Positions 31,643 to 39,826 of a stretch of 64,000 nt of DNA are shown here, one piece after another. Each line of letters opens with the position of its first letter. Position 1 is the stretch's first letter. Under the pieces are notes generated by a model. That model saw only the letters and a list, made by a program, of their open reading frames with translations, searched no databases and was not told where the DNA came from. Made by a program: the position numbers and the translations under genes. The DNA is from Kitasatospora gansuensis. Lineage in GTDB: Bacteria; Actinomycetota; Actinomycetes; Streptomycetales; Streptomycetaceae. The stretch lies in NCBI RefSeq assembly GCF_014203705.1, contig NZ_JACHJR010000001.1, positions 7,130,001 to 7,194,000 of the forward strand, read 5' to 3'.

Positions 31643-31664
31643 ATTCGATGAACTCGGCTTGAAC
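31643..31664 (-). promoter_or_regulatory. PHO-box-like direct repeat upstream of sphingomyelinase
   Basis: On the minus strand two adjacent 11-bp units, GTTCAAGCCGA (31654-31664) and GTTCATCGAAT (31643-31653), match the Streptomyces PhoP box pattern of 11-bp units starting GTTCA. The site is about 100 bp upstream of the sphingomyelinase start. Confidence 0.4.
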
Positions 31665-31675
31665 TAGACCTACTG

Positions 31676-32755
31676 TCAGGTACGTACCTTGGGGGTCCCG
31701 GCCGGGTAGGCCGTCGGTTCGGGGAGGCGGCCGAAGTTCTCGGCGACCAGGCGGTCGGCCCAGCGGCGGAGGGTCTCCGCGACGGGCGGGTGGCGGAGCC
31801 CCGCCTCGGCGGCGAGCCGGTCGGCGGAGGTGGTGTCGTAGCGGTCCTCGGAGAGGAAGGACAGGGTCTCCGGGTCGGCGCCGGTGAGAGCGCGGGGCAG
31901 GCGTCGGACCAGGCCGACCGGCAGTCGCAGTCGGGGTGTGCGGACGTCCAGGTGCTCGGCCAACAGGTCGATCAGGGCCGGGAGTTCGGGAGTGTCCGGG
32001 TCGAGCACGGTGTGCTGGTGCAGCGGGCCGTGGTCGTGCTGCGGGACGGCGGCCAGGAACCGGGCCAGGTGGTCGATGGCCACCACGGGGACGAAGGTGC
32101 GACGGCTGCCGGCCAGGGCGGGGAGGCGGCCCCGGTACAGCTGCTCGACCAGCGTGGCCAGGCCGATGTACTGGCCCGCCTCGCCGGTGACGGAGTGTCC
32201 GATCACGGTGCTGGGGCTCACCACGCTGAGCGGCACGCCGAGTTCGGGGGCGAGGGCGCGGACGGCGCTGTCGCCCTCGATCTTCGACGCCTCGTACGCG
32301 CCGAGCCGGCGGTACAGGCGGTCGGCGTCGGCCGGTGGCAGCGGGGACGGGTGGCCGGCGACCCGGTAGCCGGAGAGGTGCACCAGGCGGCGGGTGGTGG
32401 GTCGGGCGGCGGCCCAGCGCAGTACGTGGACGGCGCCGTCGCGGTTGGCGGCGGCGGCCTCGGCGCGGGGGAGGCCGAAGCGGAAGAGGGCGGCGAGGTT
32501 GTGGATGTCGCGGACCTCGGCCAGGCGTTCGTGGTCGGCGGGGGAGAGGCCGAGGCCGGGGCGGGTGATGTCGGCGGTGACGGTGGTCAGGGCGTCGGTC
32601 GGGGTGCCGTGCTCGTGCAGCCAGTGGCGGAGTTCGGTGTCCCGGCCGGCGGCCCGGATGCCGATGGCCACCGGGTGTCCCTGGTCGAGGAGTTCGCGGA
32701 CCAGCCAGCGGCCGATGAAGCCGTTGGCGCCGAGGACGAGGGTGGTGGCGGGCAT
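31676..32755 (-). CDS. NAD(P)-dependent epimerase/dehydratase-like (extended SDR)
   Basis: Cytoplasmic 359-residue protein with the Rossmann motif TLVLGANGFIGRWLVREL at residues 5-22. The active-site region is LVHLSGYRV followed by YEASKIEGD, giving the catalytic YxxxK of SDRs. The length and the VVSPSTVIGHS segment match extended SDRs of the NAD-epimerase type. The exact substrate is unknown. The ATG at 32755 follows GGAG. It lies 84 bp downstream of a TetR gene on the same strand, and an operator-like palindrome lies just before it, so control by that TetR protein is likely. Confidence 0.85.
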   Translation of the reverse strand: MPATTLVLGANGFIGRWLVRELLDQGHPVAIGIRAAGRDTELRHWLHEHGTPTDALTTVTADITRPGLGLSPADHERLAEVRDIHNLAALFRFGLPRAEAAAANRDGAVHVLRWAAARPTTRRLVHLSGYRVAGHPSPLPPADADRLYRRLGAYEASKIEGDSAVRALAPELGVPLSVVSPSTVIGHSVTGEAGQYIGLATLVEQLYRGRLPALAGSRRTFVPVVAIDHLARFLAAVPQHDHGPLHQHTVLDPDTPELPALIDLLAEHLDVRTPRLRLPVGLVRRLPRALTGADPETLSFLSEDRYDTTSADRLAAEAGLRHPPVAETLRRWADRLVAENFGRLPEPTAYPAGTPKVRT

Positions 32756-32770
32756 GGGCTCTCCTGTAAA

Positions 32771-32782
32771 TGGACCGGTCTA
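32771..32782. promoter_or_regulatory. TetR operator candidate upstream of the epimerase
   Basis: TGGACCGGTCTA, a near-perfect 12-bp palindrome, 16 bp before the epimerase start. The same core with matching flanks (CATA to the right) occurs before the adjacent TetR gene. Confidence 0.55.
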
Positions 32783-32839
32783 CATAATTTGCGATGAGCG
32801 GGGAGATGCGGTGATGGGCCGGGCCGGGCTCGGGTGGGC

Positions 32840-33412
32840 TCAGGCGAGCAGCAACTCGGCGGAGCGGGCGGCCTGGTCGAGCGGGAGGCGGCTGTGCTGA
32901 ACCCGGGCCAGCAGCAGAGCGCCTTCGAGCAGCGACAGCACGGCCCCGGCGATGACGTCCGCCCGGTCGGCGGTGTAACCCTCCGTCACCAGCAGCTCCG
33001 CGAAGGACTGTTGCCAGCTCGCGTAGGTGTCGGCGCACAGGCGGCGGAGTGGTTCGTTCGAGGCCGAGACCTCCAGGGCGACGGTGGCCAGCGGGCAGCC
33101 CTTGCGGTAGTCGGACTGCTCCATCCGGTCGGCGAGCAGACCGATCAACCGGCTGATCACCTGCGCCGATCCCGCCGTCCGGGTGTCCCGGAGCAGCTCG
33201 ATCAGGTCGCTCATCTCGCGCCCGGCCTCGGTGAGTGCCTGGGCCACCAACTGGTCCTTGCCGTCGGGGAAGTGGAAGTACAGCGAACCGCGTGGCGTGC
33301 CGCTCTCGGTCAGCACCAGATTCAGCCCGGTGGCGGCGTACCCCTGAGCCTCCAGCAGATCCCGGGTGGCCCGCACCAGTCGGGCCCGCGTCTCCTCGCC
33401 CTTGGCTCCCAT
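32840..33412 (-). CDS. TetR family repressor
   Basis: A 190-residue repressor. The N-terminal HTH domain (about residues 5-55) reads EETRARLVRATRDLLEAQGY, then GSLYFHFPDGKDQLVAQAL, the standard TetR pattern. The C-terminal ligand domain contains GCPLATVALEVS, typical of the LmrA/YxaF-like branch (TetR_C). The ATG at 33412 is the only good start. It is followed on the same strand by the epimerase gene, and operator-like palindromes precede both genes, implying self-control and control of the epimerase. Confidence 0.92.
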   Translation of the reverse strand: MGAKGEETRARLVRATRDLLEAQGYAATGLNLVLTESGTPRGSLYFHFPDGKDQLVAQALTEAGREMSDLIELLRDTRTAGSAQVISRLIGLLADRMEQSDYRKGCPLATVALEVSASNEPLRRLCADTYASWQQSFAELLVTEGYTADRADVIAGAVLSLLEGALLLARVQHSRLPLDQAARSAELLLA

Positions 33413-33423
33413 GGCGGCGAGAA

Positions 33424-33435
33424 TAGACCGGTCTG
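33424..33435. promoter_or_regulatory. TetR operator candidate upstream of its own gene
   Basis: TAGACCGGTCTG, 11 bp before the TetR start codon, sharing the core GACCGGTCT and flanking CATA with the site at 32771-32782. Confidence 0.55.
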
Positions 33436-33581
33436 CATATTCTGGTCAACCGTCCTGAGGCGACGGGAGGTTCGGTATTTCCGAACCCCGGAGTCGGGTG
33501 GCTGTCCCAGTGCGTCGTTGACCTGCGGTTCCGTAACTTCGGAGCATCGTCGGCGACCGCCGGCCACCGAAGGAGACAACG

Positions 33582-34406
33582 ATGCCCGACCGCGAACCGC
33601 CCGCCCTGCCGCCAACCCCGCCGGACGCCCTGCAGCTGCATGGCGTGACCCGGCACTACGGCCGCGGCCGCAACGCCGTGCACGCACTGCGCGGCATCGA
33701 CCTCCGGTTGCCCCGAGGCAGCTTTACGGCCGTGATGGGGCCGTCCGGCTCGGGGAAGAGCACCTTCCTGCAGTGCGCCGCCGGGCTGGACCGCCCCTCC
33801 AGCGGCTCGGTCCGGCTGGGCGGGCAGGAGCTGACCGGCCTGCGGGAGCGGCGGCTGACCCGGCTGCGGCGGGCCCGGATCGGCTTCGTCTTCCAGCAGT
33901 TCAACCTGCTCCCGGCTCTGACGGTCGAACAGAACGTCCTGCTGCCGCTGCGCCTGGACGGTCGCCGGGCCGACCACCGGCGGGCCGCCCGCGCGCTGGC
34001 CGAGGTCGGCCTGGCCGGCCGGGCCAGGCACCGGCCCGGCCAGCTCTCCGGCGGGCAGCAGCAGCGGGTCGCCATCGCCCGCGCCCTGATCACCGAACCC
34101 GAGGTGGTGTTCGCCGACGAGCCCACCGGCGCACTGGACTCCGGCACCGCCGCGGAGGTGCTCGGCCTGCTGCGGCGCTCGGTCGACACCCACGGCGCCA
34201 CCGTCGTGATGGTCACCCACGACCCGGCCGCAGCGGCCTGGGCCGACCGGGTGCTCGTCCTCGACCACGGCCGGATCGTGGCCGACCTGCCCGGCGCCCA
34301 CGGCAGGGAGGACCAACGCGAGGAGGCGGCCCGCCGGATCGCCACTCAGATGCGCACCCTGACGGACCGCCCGGACCTGACGCCCCGACAGGAGGCCGCA
34401 GCGTGA
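33582..34406 (+). CDS. ABC transporter ATP-binding protein (MacB/LolD-like)
   Basis: Cytoplasmic 274-residue ATPase of the export-type family that pairs with FtsX-like permeases. Walker A is GPSGSGKST at residues 53-61, the Q-loop is in FVFQQFNLLPALTV, the signature is LSGGQQQRVAIARAL, Walker B is VVFADEPTGALD and the H-loop is MVTHD. Residues 1-16 are Pro-rich and precede the conserved LQLHGVTRHYG. Starts an operon with the permease (overlapping GTGA) and the two-component pair. This layout is typical of transporters for antimicrobial peptides or cell-envelope stress in actinomycetes. Confidence 0.93.
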   Translation: MPDREPPALPPTPPDALQLHGVTRHYGRGRNAVHALRGIDLRLPRGSFTAVMGPSGSGKSTFLQCAAGLDRPSSGSVRLGGQELTGLRERRLTRLRRARIGFVFQQFNLLPALTVEQNVLLPLRLDGRRADHRRAARALAEVGLAGRARHRPGQLSGGQQQRVAIARALITEPEVVFADEPTGALDSGTAAEVLGLLRRSVDTHGATVVMVTHDPAAAAWADRVLVLDHGRIVADLPGAHGREDQREEAARRIATQMRTLTDRPDLTPRQEAAA

Positions 34407-35692
34407 CCACCGGCCTGGCCCGCGCCTCGCTGCGCTCCCGTCCCGCCGCCGCCGTCGGGGTGTTCGCCGCGCTGGTGCTGGCCGCGACGGTGATCACCGC
34501 GTCGGTGGCGATCCTGCGCACCGCGTCTGCCGCGCCGCCGTCCCCGCAACGCGAGGACCTGACCACCATCGGGATCGGCTTCACCCTGGTCACCGTCTAC
34601 CTGTCGATCTTCGCCACCGCCCAGGTGGCCGCGCTGGCGGTGGCGCAGCGGCAGCGCGAGACGGCGGTGCTGCGCGCGGTCGGCGCGAGCCCCTGGCAGG
34701 TCCGGCGCGCGGTCGCCGCCGAGACGCTGCTCACCGCCGTTCCGGCGCTGCCCGCCGGCTACGGTCTGGGCGTGCTGCTGGCCCGGTGGTGGTTCGGCGC
34801 GATGGCCGACCGAGGGCTGGTGCCGCCCGGCCTCCGGCTGACCGTCAGCTGGCCACCCGCCGTGGCCGCGGCGGTCGTCCTCACCGTCACCTCCCTGCTC
34901 GGCGGCCTGCTGGCTGCGCAGCGGGCGGCCCGGTCCCGGCCGGCCGCCGCGCTCGGTGAAGCGGCCGGACCCGGCGGTGGACCGGTGGTGCTGCGGACCG
35001 TGCTCGCGCTGGCGGCGCTGGCGGGGGCGGTCGTACTGCAGTCCGCCGTCTCCGCCGAACCGGCCGAGGAGGCGGCCGAACACGTCCCGTTGCTGCTGCT
35101 CGCGTACCTGGTCGCGATCGCGCTGGCGGGTCCGGTGCTCGGACGGCTGGCGGCCACGGCGGCCGCCGGGCCGCTGCGGCTGTTCGGGGCGCCCGGGGAG
35201 CTGGCGGTGGCCAACAGCCGGGCCCGCTCCCGGCGGCTGTCGGCGGCGATCACGCCGGTCACGCTGGTGGTGGCGTTCACGCTGGCCAGGCTCGGCAGCC
35301 TGGTGGGTGGTCAGGAACCGTCCTGGATCGACCTGTTCGCCACCGTGCTCTACGCCGGGTTCGCCGCGCTGGTCGCCGCCGACACCCTGGTGATGCTGAT
35401 GCTGGAACGCCGCCGCGAACTCGCCCTGCTCCGCCTGATCGGCGCCGGGCCCGGCCAGCTGGTGCGGATGGTGCTGCTGGAGTCGGTCATCGTCACCGCC
35501 ACCGCGCTCGGGCTGGGCACGGCGGTGGCGAGCGCCGCCGTGGCGCCGCTCGGCAGTGGGGGACCGCTCGACCTCCCGGGTCAGGTCGGGGGCGGGGTGG
35601 CCGCCGCCGTGGCGGTGCTCGTTATAGGGTCCTCGTTCGGCCCGCTGGCCCGGCTGCTGACGATCCGTCCGGCGGCCGAGGTGTCCCGGTGA
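34403..35692 (+). CDS. FtsX-like ABC transporter permease
   Basis: A 429-residue membrane protein. Helix 1 is at about 14-34 (VGVFAALVLAATVITASVA); the FtsX core of the first half is TVYLSIFATAQVAALAVAQRQRE-TAVLRAVGASPWQVRR, and the same pattern returns near the C-terminus with ELALLRLIGAGPGQLVRMVLLE. The duplicated FtsX segments fit a MacB-type permease without the large extracellular domain. The start GTG overlaps the stop of the ATPase gene by 4 bp, so the two are translationally coupled and form one transporter. Confidence 0.92.
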   Translation: MTTGLARASLRSRPAAAVGVFAALVLAATVITASVAILRTASAAPPSPQREDLTTIGIGFTLVTVYLSIFATAQVAALAVAQRQRETAVLRAVGASPWQVRRAVAAETLLTAVPALPAGYGLGVLLARWWFGAMADRGLVPPGLRLTVSWPPAVAAAVVLTVTSLLGGLLAAQRAARSRPAAALGEAAGPGGGPVVLRTVLALAALAGAVVLQSAVSAEPAEEAAEHVPLLLLAYLVAIALAGPVLGRLAATAAAGPLRLFGAPGELAVANSRARSRRLSAAITPVTLVVAFTLARLGSLVGGQEPSWIDLFATVLYAGFAALVAADTLVMLMLERRRELALLRLIGAGPGQLVRMVLLESVIVTATALGLGTAVASAAVAPLGSGGPLDLPGQVGGGVAAAVAVLVIGSSFGPLARLLTIRPAAEVSR

Positions 35693-37017
35693 GGGCAGCG
35701 ATGTACGGCGGAGGTGGTGACGTGATGGAGCGGATGCGGATCGGCAGGGCCCTGCACGCCCTCGGCGTACCGGCGGGCCGGGAACTGCTCTACGCCCTGG
35801 CCGCCCCGGTCCTCGGCGTGCTCGGGGCGCTGCTGGTCTACCCGCTGCTGGCCGTCGGCCTGGTGCTGTCGGTGACCCACCTCGGGCTGCCACTGCTGGC
35901 CGGGGTGCTGACCGTGGCGCGCTGGATCGGCGGCCTGCACCGTCGCCTGCTGGCCGGGCTGCTCGGCGAGTCCGTCCCGCCCCCGCGCCGCCCCGAGGCC
36001 GACCGGGCCCGGCTGGTCCGGGCCACCCTCACCGACGGCGCGAACTGGCGGACGGTGGCGTACGTGCTGCTGGCCGCGCCGCTCGGCGTCCTGGTGCTGC
36101 TGGTGACGGTCGGGCTGCGGCTGTACGGGCTGGCCGCCGTGCTGTACCCGTTCTGGTGGCGGCTGGTCAGCGCCGACGGGCACCGGGGCCTGAGCCTCGG
36201 GAGCCGGGCGCTGGACAGCGGGCCGAAGGCGCTGGCGGTGGCCGTCGCCGGACTGGCCGTCACCGCGCTGGCCGGCTGGGCGGGCCGTCGCCTGCTGGCG
36301 CTGGTCAGGTATCTGGGCCGGACCCTGCTCGGGCCAGGCAGGCTGTCCGAGCGGGTCCGGGACCTGGAGGAGAGCCGGGCGCTGGCCGTGCACAACTCGG
36401 CCATGACGCTGCGTCGGATCGAGCGCGACCTGCACGACGGCGCCCAGGCCCAGCTGGTCGCGGTCACCCTGGCCCTGGCCTCGGCCCGGTCCCGGCTGGA
36501 CCGGCGCGGTCCGGACGGCACCCTCCCGCCGGCGGACCTGGAGCGTGGCCGGGAGCTGGTCGAGCAGGCGATCGGCAACGCCAGGACCGCCATCACCGAC
36601 CTGCGCGACCTGGTACGCGGCATCCATCCGCCGGTCCTGGACACCGGTCTGGACGCCGCGCTGGAGACTCTGGCGGCCCGTACGGGCGTGCCGGTCCGGC
36701 TGCGCACCGAACTGCCCGGGCGGCTGCCCGAGGCGGTCGAGACCATCGCGTACTTCTGCGCCTCCGAGCTGCTCAACAACGCCGCCCGCCACTCGGGCGC
36801 GCCGCTGATCGAGCTGACGGCGGAGCACCGGGACGGCGCCCTGCTGCTCCGGGTCCGGGACGAGGGGCGGGGCGGGGCGGTGCTGGTACCGGGTACGGCG
36901 GGCGGCGGCAGCGGACTGTCCGGGCTGGCCGAACGGGTCCGGGAGGTGGACGGGACGCTGCGGATCAGCAGTCCGGCCGGCGGGCCGACCACCGCTACGG
37001 TGGAGCTGCCGGTCTGA
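35689..37017 (+). CDS. sensor histidine kinase (HisKA_3, NarL-type)
   Basis: Membrane histidine kinase, 442 residues. The N-terminal part holds about 4-5 membrane helices (LLYALAAPVLGVLGALLVYPL, LAVGLVLSVTHLGLPLLAGV, YVLLAAPLGVLVLLVTVGLR), the sensory region. The dimerisation domain has RRIERDLHDGAQAQL with phospho-acceptor His249, and the HATPase domain includes FCASELLNNAARHSG and VRDEGRGG...GSGLSGLAERV. The start is taken as GTG at 35689 with a 4-bp GTGA overlap, though ATG at 35701 is possible. It is partnered with the downstream response regulator and probably senses stress on the envelope handled by the ABC transporter. Confidence 0.92.
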   Translation: MRAAMYGGGGDVMERMRIGRALHALGVPAGRELLYALAAPVLGVLGALLVYPLLAVGLVLSVTHLGLPLLAGVLTVARWIGGLHRRLLAGLLGESVPPPRRPEADRARLVRATLTDGANWRTVAYVLLAAPLGVLVLLVTVGLRLYGLAAVLYPFWWRLVSADGHRGLSLGSRALDSGPKALAVAVAGLAVTALAGWAGRRLLALVRYLGRTLLGPGRLSERVRDLEESRALAVHNSAMTLRRIERDLHDGAQAQLVAVTLALASARSRLDRRGPDGTLPPADLERGRELVEQAIGNARTAITDLRDLVRGIHPPVLDTGLDAALETLAARTGVPVRLRTELPGRLPEAVETIAYFCASELLNNAARHSGAPLIELTAEHRDGALLLRVRDEGRGGAVLVPGTAGGGSGLSGLAERVREVDGTLRISSPAGGPTTATVELPV

Positions 37018-37076
37018 CCCGGCGTCACCCCGGCGCCGAGCGGCCGTCGGCGACACCGGGAAACGGCAGGCCCCAG

Positions 37077-37730
37077 ATGCGCATCGTGATAGCCGAGGAC
37101 GCCGCCGTCCTGCGGCACGGCATGGTCCAACTGCTCGACGAGCGCGGCTTCGACGTGGCGGCGGCGGTCGGTGACGCCCGGGCGCTGCACAGCGCGGTCG
37201 CGGAGCACCGGCCGGACGTGGTGGTGGCCGACATCCGGATGCCGCCAGGACACACCGACGAGGGGCTCCGGGCGGCCATCGAACTCCGGCTGGAGTTCCC
37301 GGAGTTGGGCGTGCTGCTGTTCTCCCAGTACATCGAGACCCGCTACACCGCGCGGCTGCTGGCCACCGGCGCGTCCGGGATCGGCTACCTGCTCAAGGAC
37401 CGGGTCGCCGACGTGGACGACTTCGTGGACGCGATCCACCGGGTGGCCGCGGGCGGCACCGCGCTCGACCCGGAGGTGGTCTCCCAGCTGATGGCGACCC
37501 GGCAGCACAGCAGCGGCGTCGACGCGCTGAGCCCGCGCGAGCGGGAGGTGCTGGTGCTGATGGCCCAGGGGCTGACCAACGCCGCCGTCGCCGACGCGCT
37601 GACGGTCACTCAGCGGGCGGTGGAGAAGCACGTGGCGGGCATCTTCGCCAAGCTGGACCTGCCCCGGACCGACACCGAGCACCGGCGGGTGCTGGCCGTG
37701 CTGCGCTACCTCGGCGCGGCACCGAGGTGA
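37077..37730 (+). CDS. LuxR/NarL-type response regulator
   Basis: A 217-residue cytoplasmic regulator with an N-terminal receiver (phospho-Asp52 in DVVVADIRMPP, acidic pair IAEDAAV, Lys in GYLLKDRV) and a C-terminal LuxR-type helix-turn-helix (DALSPREREVLVLMAQGLTNAAVA...QRAVEKHVAGIFAKL). ATG at 37077 has AGG upstream; the open frame before it is non-coding. It is partnered with the kinase 60 bp upstream. It should control the ABC transporter operon or envelope genes when phosphorylated. Confidence 0.93.
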   Translation: MRIVIAEDAAVLRHGMVQLLDERGFDVAAAVGDARALHSAVAEHRPDVVVADIRMPPGHTDEGLRAAIELRLEFPELGVLLFSQYIETRYTARLLATGASGIGYLLKDRVADVDDFVDAIHRVAAGGTALDPEVVSQLMATRQHSSGVDALSPREREVLVLMAQGLTNAAVADALTVTQRAVEKHVAGIFAKLDLPRTDTEHRRVLAVLRYLGAAPR

Positions 37731-37929
37731 CCTGACCCGACGGGGGCGCGGGTGGTGGCCGCGCCGCGTTCACGCGGTCCGGGCCGGTCGTTTGCTGAAC
37801 AGGGGTTGATCTGGCGTCAGGGAGGCCCTTCACTTGTCATGGCGCCGACCTTCCGGCGCCGTTCCTTGTGCTCCACCGCACCGTGCTCCGATGCTCCGAC
37901 ACCTCACCCGACGAGTCTGGAGATCCCGC

Positions 37930-39039
37930 ATGCCCCACTTCCGTCTGCGGCGCGCCGTCGTCGCACTCGTGACCCTGCCCCTGCTCGCGCTCGGCACGGG
38001 CCTGGCCACGGCCGCACCCGCTCCCCACTCCACGGTCGGTCAGGCCCCGGCCGCCACCCGGGTGTCGGTGATCGAGGACGAGGTCGCCCGTACCCTGGCG
38101 ACCGCCCTCACCGACCCCGCCCTGCGCGAGCGCCTGCGGGCCGTCGCTGACCCCGTCGCACTCGCCCCGCTGGCCGCCGCCGTCCCCGGCCCCGCTGCCC
38201 GGGGGCTCGCCGAGGCCACCGCGCGGGCCGACCGTGGCATCGCCACCGCCAAGGGCCTCGGCGCGGACCTGGGCCCGCTGCTGCGAGTGCAGCTGGCCGA
38301 CCCCTCGATGCGGACGGCCCTGGCGGCCGGCGCCGCACCGCTGGTGGCGACCGCCGCCACCGACGAGCACGCCCGCACCGTACGCGCCTACGACACCGCG
38401 GGCCGGTCGCACGCCCTCGACACCGGCACCCTGCCCACCCGGCCGGTCTACCTGGTCGACCTCGACACGGCCAAGACCCTCGAGGCCGGAGTCGCGGTGC
38501 TCCAGCGGGAGTTCGGCGCCCGCGGGCTCGCCGCAGCGCAGGCCGCCGGCGGCTGGTGGGTCACTAAGATCACCTCGGTCCGGGTGAACGACGACGAGGA
38601 GCCCTGGTTCAAGGGCGCCGCCGAGATGTTCGCCCTGGTGACCGGCTTCGGCCAGGACGGCAAGGTCCGGGTCGACTCGGTCGCCATGCCGTACCTCCAG
38701 TACGACGGCACCACCTACTACCCGAACCAGATCCTGGTGAACTGGTCGAGCTACAAGTACAACCTGGCGGACGTCGTCCTGATGGAGGACGACGGCGACA
38801 CCAACTACCTGGCCCTCGCCCAGGCCGTCGCCGCCGTCCTGCTCACCATCGCCGACCAGGGCGCCTACATCCCGCTGGTGAACGCCGTCCTGGCCGCACT
38901 GCCCGAGTCGTGGTGGACCGACGACCCGGACTACGTGGAGTCCTGGTACACCCTCGCCCGCAGCAGCTCGGGCCGCCTCAACGGGGCCCGCGGCAACGGC
39001 TGGATGACCGTCGAGCCGTACTACGTCCAGCAGTTCTGA
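37930..39039 (+). CDS. secreted DUF3103 family protein
   Basis: Exported 369-residue protein with a signal peptide of about 28 residues (HFRLRRAVVALVTLPLLALGTGLATAAP). The mature part fits DUF3103: RPVYLVDLDTAKTLEAGVAVLQRE, ITSVRVNDDEEPWFKGAAEMFALVTGF and DVVLMEDDGDTNYL. The ATG at 37930 has GGAG 8 bp upstream; the frame from 37834 lacks a good start. Function unknown; it may be a calcium- or surface-associated protein judging by acidic stretches. A hairpin follows. Confidence 0.8.
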   Translation: MPHFRLRRAVVALVTLPLLALGTGLATAAPAPHSTVGQAPAATRVSVIEDEVARTLATALTDPALRERLRAVADPVALAPLAAAVPGPAARGLAEATARADRGIATAKGLGADLGPLLRVQLADPSMRTALAAGAAPLVATAATDEHARTVRAYDTAGRSHALDTGTLPTRPVYLVDLDTAKTLEAGVAVLQREFGARGLAAAQAAGGWWVTKITSVRVNDDEEPWFKGAAEMFALVTGFGQDGKVRVDSVAMPYLQYDGTTYYPNQILVNWSSYKYNLADVVLMEDDGDTNYLALAQAVAAVLLTIADQGAYIPLVNAVLAALPESWWTDDPDYVESWYTLARSSSGRLNGARGNGWMTVEPYYVQQF

Positions 39040-39048
39040 CCCTGGCTG

Positions 39049-39091
39049 AGGCCCTGTTGCGGTGGATCCGGTATCCACCGCGACCGGGCCT
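39049..39091 (+). terminator. terminator after the DUF3103 gene
   Basis: Two-tier hairpin: inner stem GCGGTGGAT/ATCCACCGC (39059-39067, 39073-39081) inside outer AGGCCC/GGGCCT (39049-39054, 39086-39091), just past the stop. Confidence 0.6.
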
Positions 39092-39233
39092 TCGTCATGA
39101 CCGATCAGCCGCCGGAAACGCTGTCGACCACGCGCACGCCTAACGCTAAGGTGCGGCGTCCGATTGACCGATGATCATGTCGCCGGCAGCCGGTCGGCCC
39201 ATTCGTACTTCTCTCTGACGGGGTAACACCATC

Positions 39234-39764
39234 ATGGCCCTCAAGATTCGGATAGCCGCTGCCCTGCTGGGCGCCGGTCTCGCAGTGGGCGCGGGCGTGC
39301 CCTCGGCCGCCGCCGCGTCTCCGTACAACCCTTATGGCGTGCCGAGCGTGGTCGTGCTTGGGAACGGCAACAGCCCGCACTGTCTGGAGACCGCCGACTG
39401 GCGCACCGACAATGGCGCCCCGGCCCGTCAGTGGGACTGCCACTACGGTGCCAGCCAGCAGTGGAGTCTGACGGTCGGCCCGACAGGCTCGCTGGTCAAC
39501 GTTCACAGCGGCAAGTGCCTGGAGGTCGCCGACTGGCGCACCGACAACGGTGCCCCCGCCCGCCAGTGGGGCTGCACCGGCGGAGCCAGCCAGCAGTGGG
39601 CCTGGGTGCACGTCCCCGGTGCTGGTTACGTCCTGCGCAACGTCCACAGCGGCAAGTGCCTGGAGATCGACGGCCGGCGCACCACCAACGGAGCTCCTGG
39701 TCAGCAGTGGGACTGCTGGAACGGGAACAACCAGCAGTGGTTCCCGTACTCGCCGAACCGCTGA
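39234..39764 (+). CDS. secreted ricin-type (CBM13) lectin
   Basis: Exported 176-residue protein with a signal peptide of about 28 residues and a single beta-trefoil of three repeats, each with CLE(T/V/I) and QQW: HCLETADWRTDNGAPARQWD...SQQWSL, KCLEVADWRTDNGAPARQWG...SQQWAW and KCLEIDGRRTTNGAPGQQWD...NQQWFP. Repeats 1 and 2 share an identical 14-residue block. The QxW pattern is the ricin B/CBM13 signature and implies binding of galactose- or xylan-like sugars. ATG at 39234 is the start. Confidence 0.93.
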   Translation: MALKIRIAAALLGAGLAVGAGVPSAAAASPYNPYGVPSVVVLGNGNSPHCLETADWRTDNGAPARQWDCHYGASQQWSLTVGPTGSLVNVHSGKCLEVADWRTDNGAPARQWGCTGGASQQWAWVHVPGAGYVLRNVHSGKCLEIDGRRTTNGAPGQQWDCWNGNNQQWFPYSPNR

Positions 39765-39774
39765 TATCGCGAGG

Positions 39775-39806
39775 GGCCCGCCGCCGGGAGATTCCCGGGG
39801 CGGGCC
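39775..39806. terminator. bidirectional terminator between lectin and phosphodiesterase genes
   Basis: Stem GGCCCGCC (39775-39782) and GGCGGGCC (39799-39806) with an inner CCGGGA/TCCCGG stem, between convergent genes. Confidence 0.65.
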
Positions 39807-39826
39807 GCTGTGGTTTCGACGGGGCG

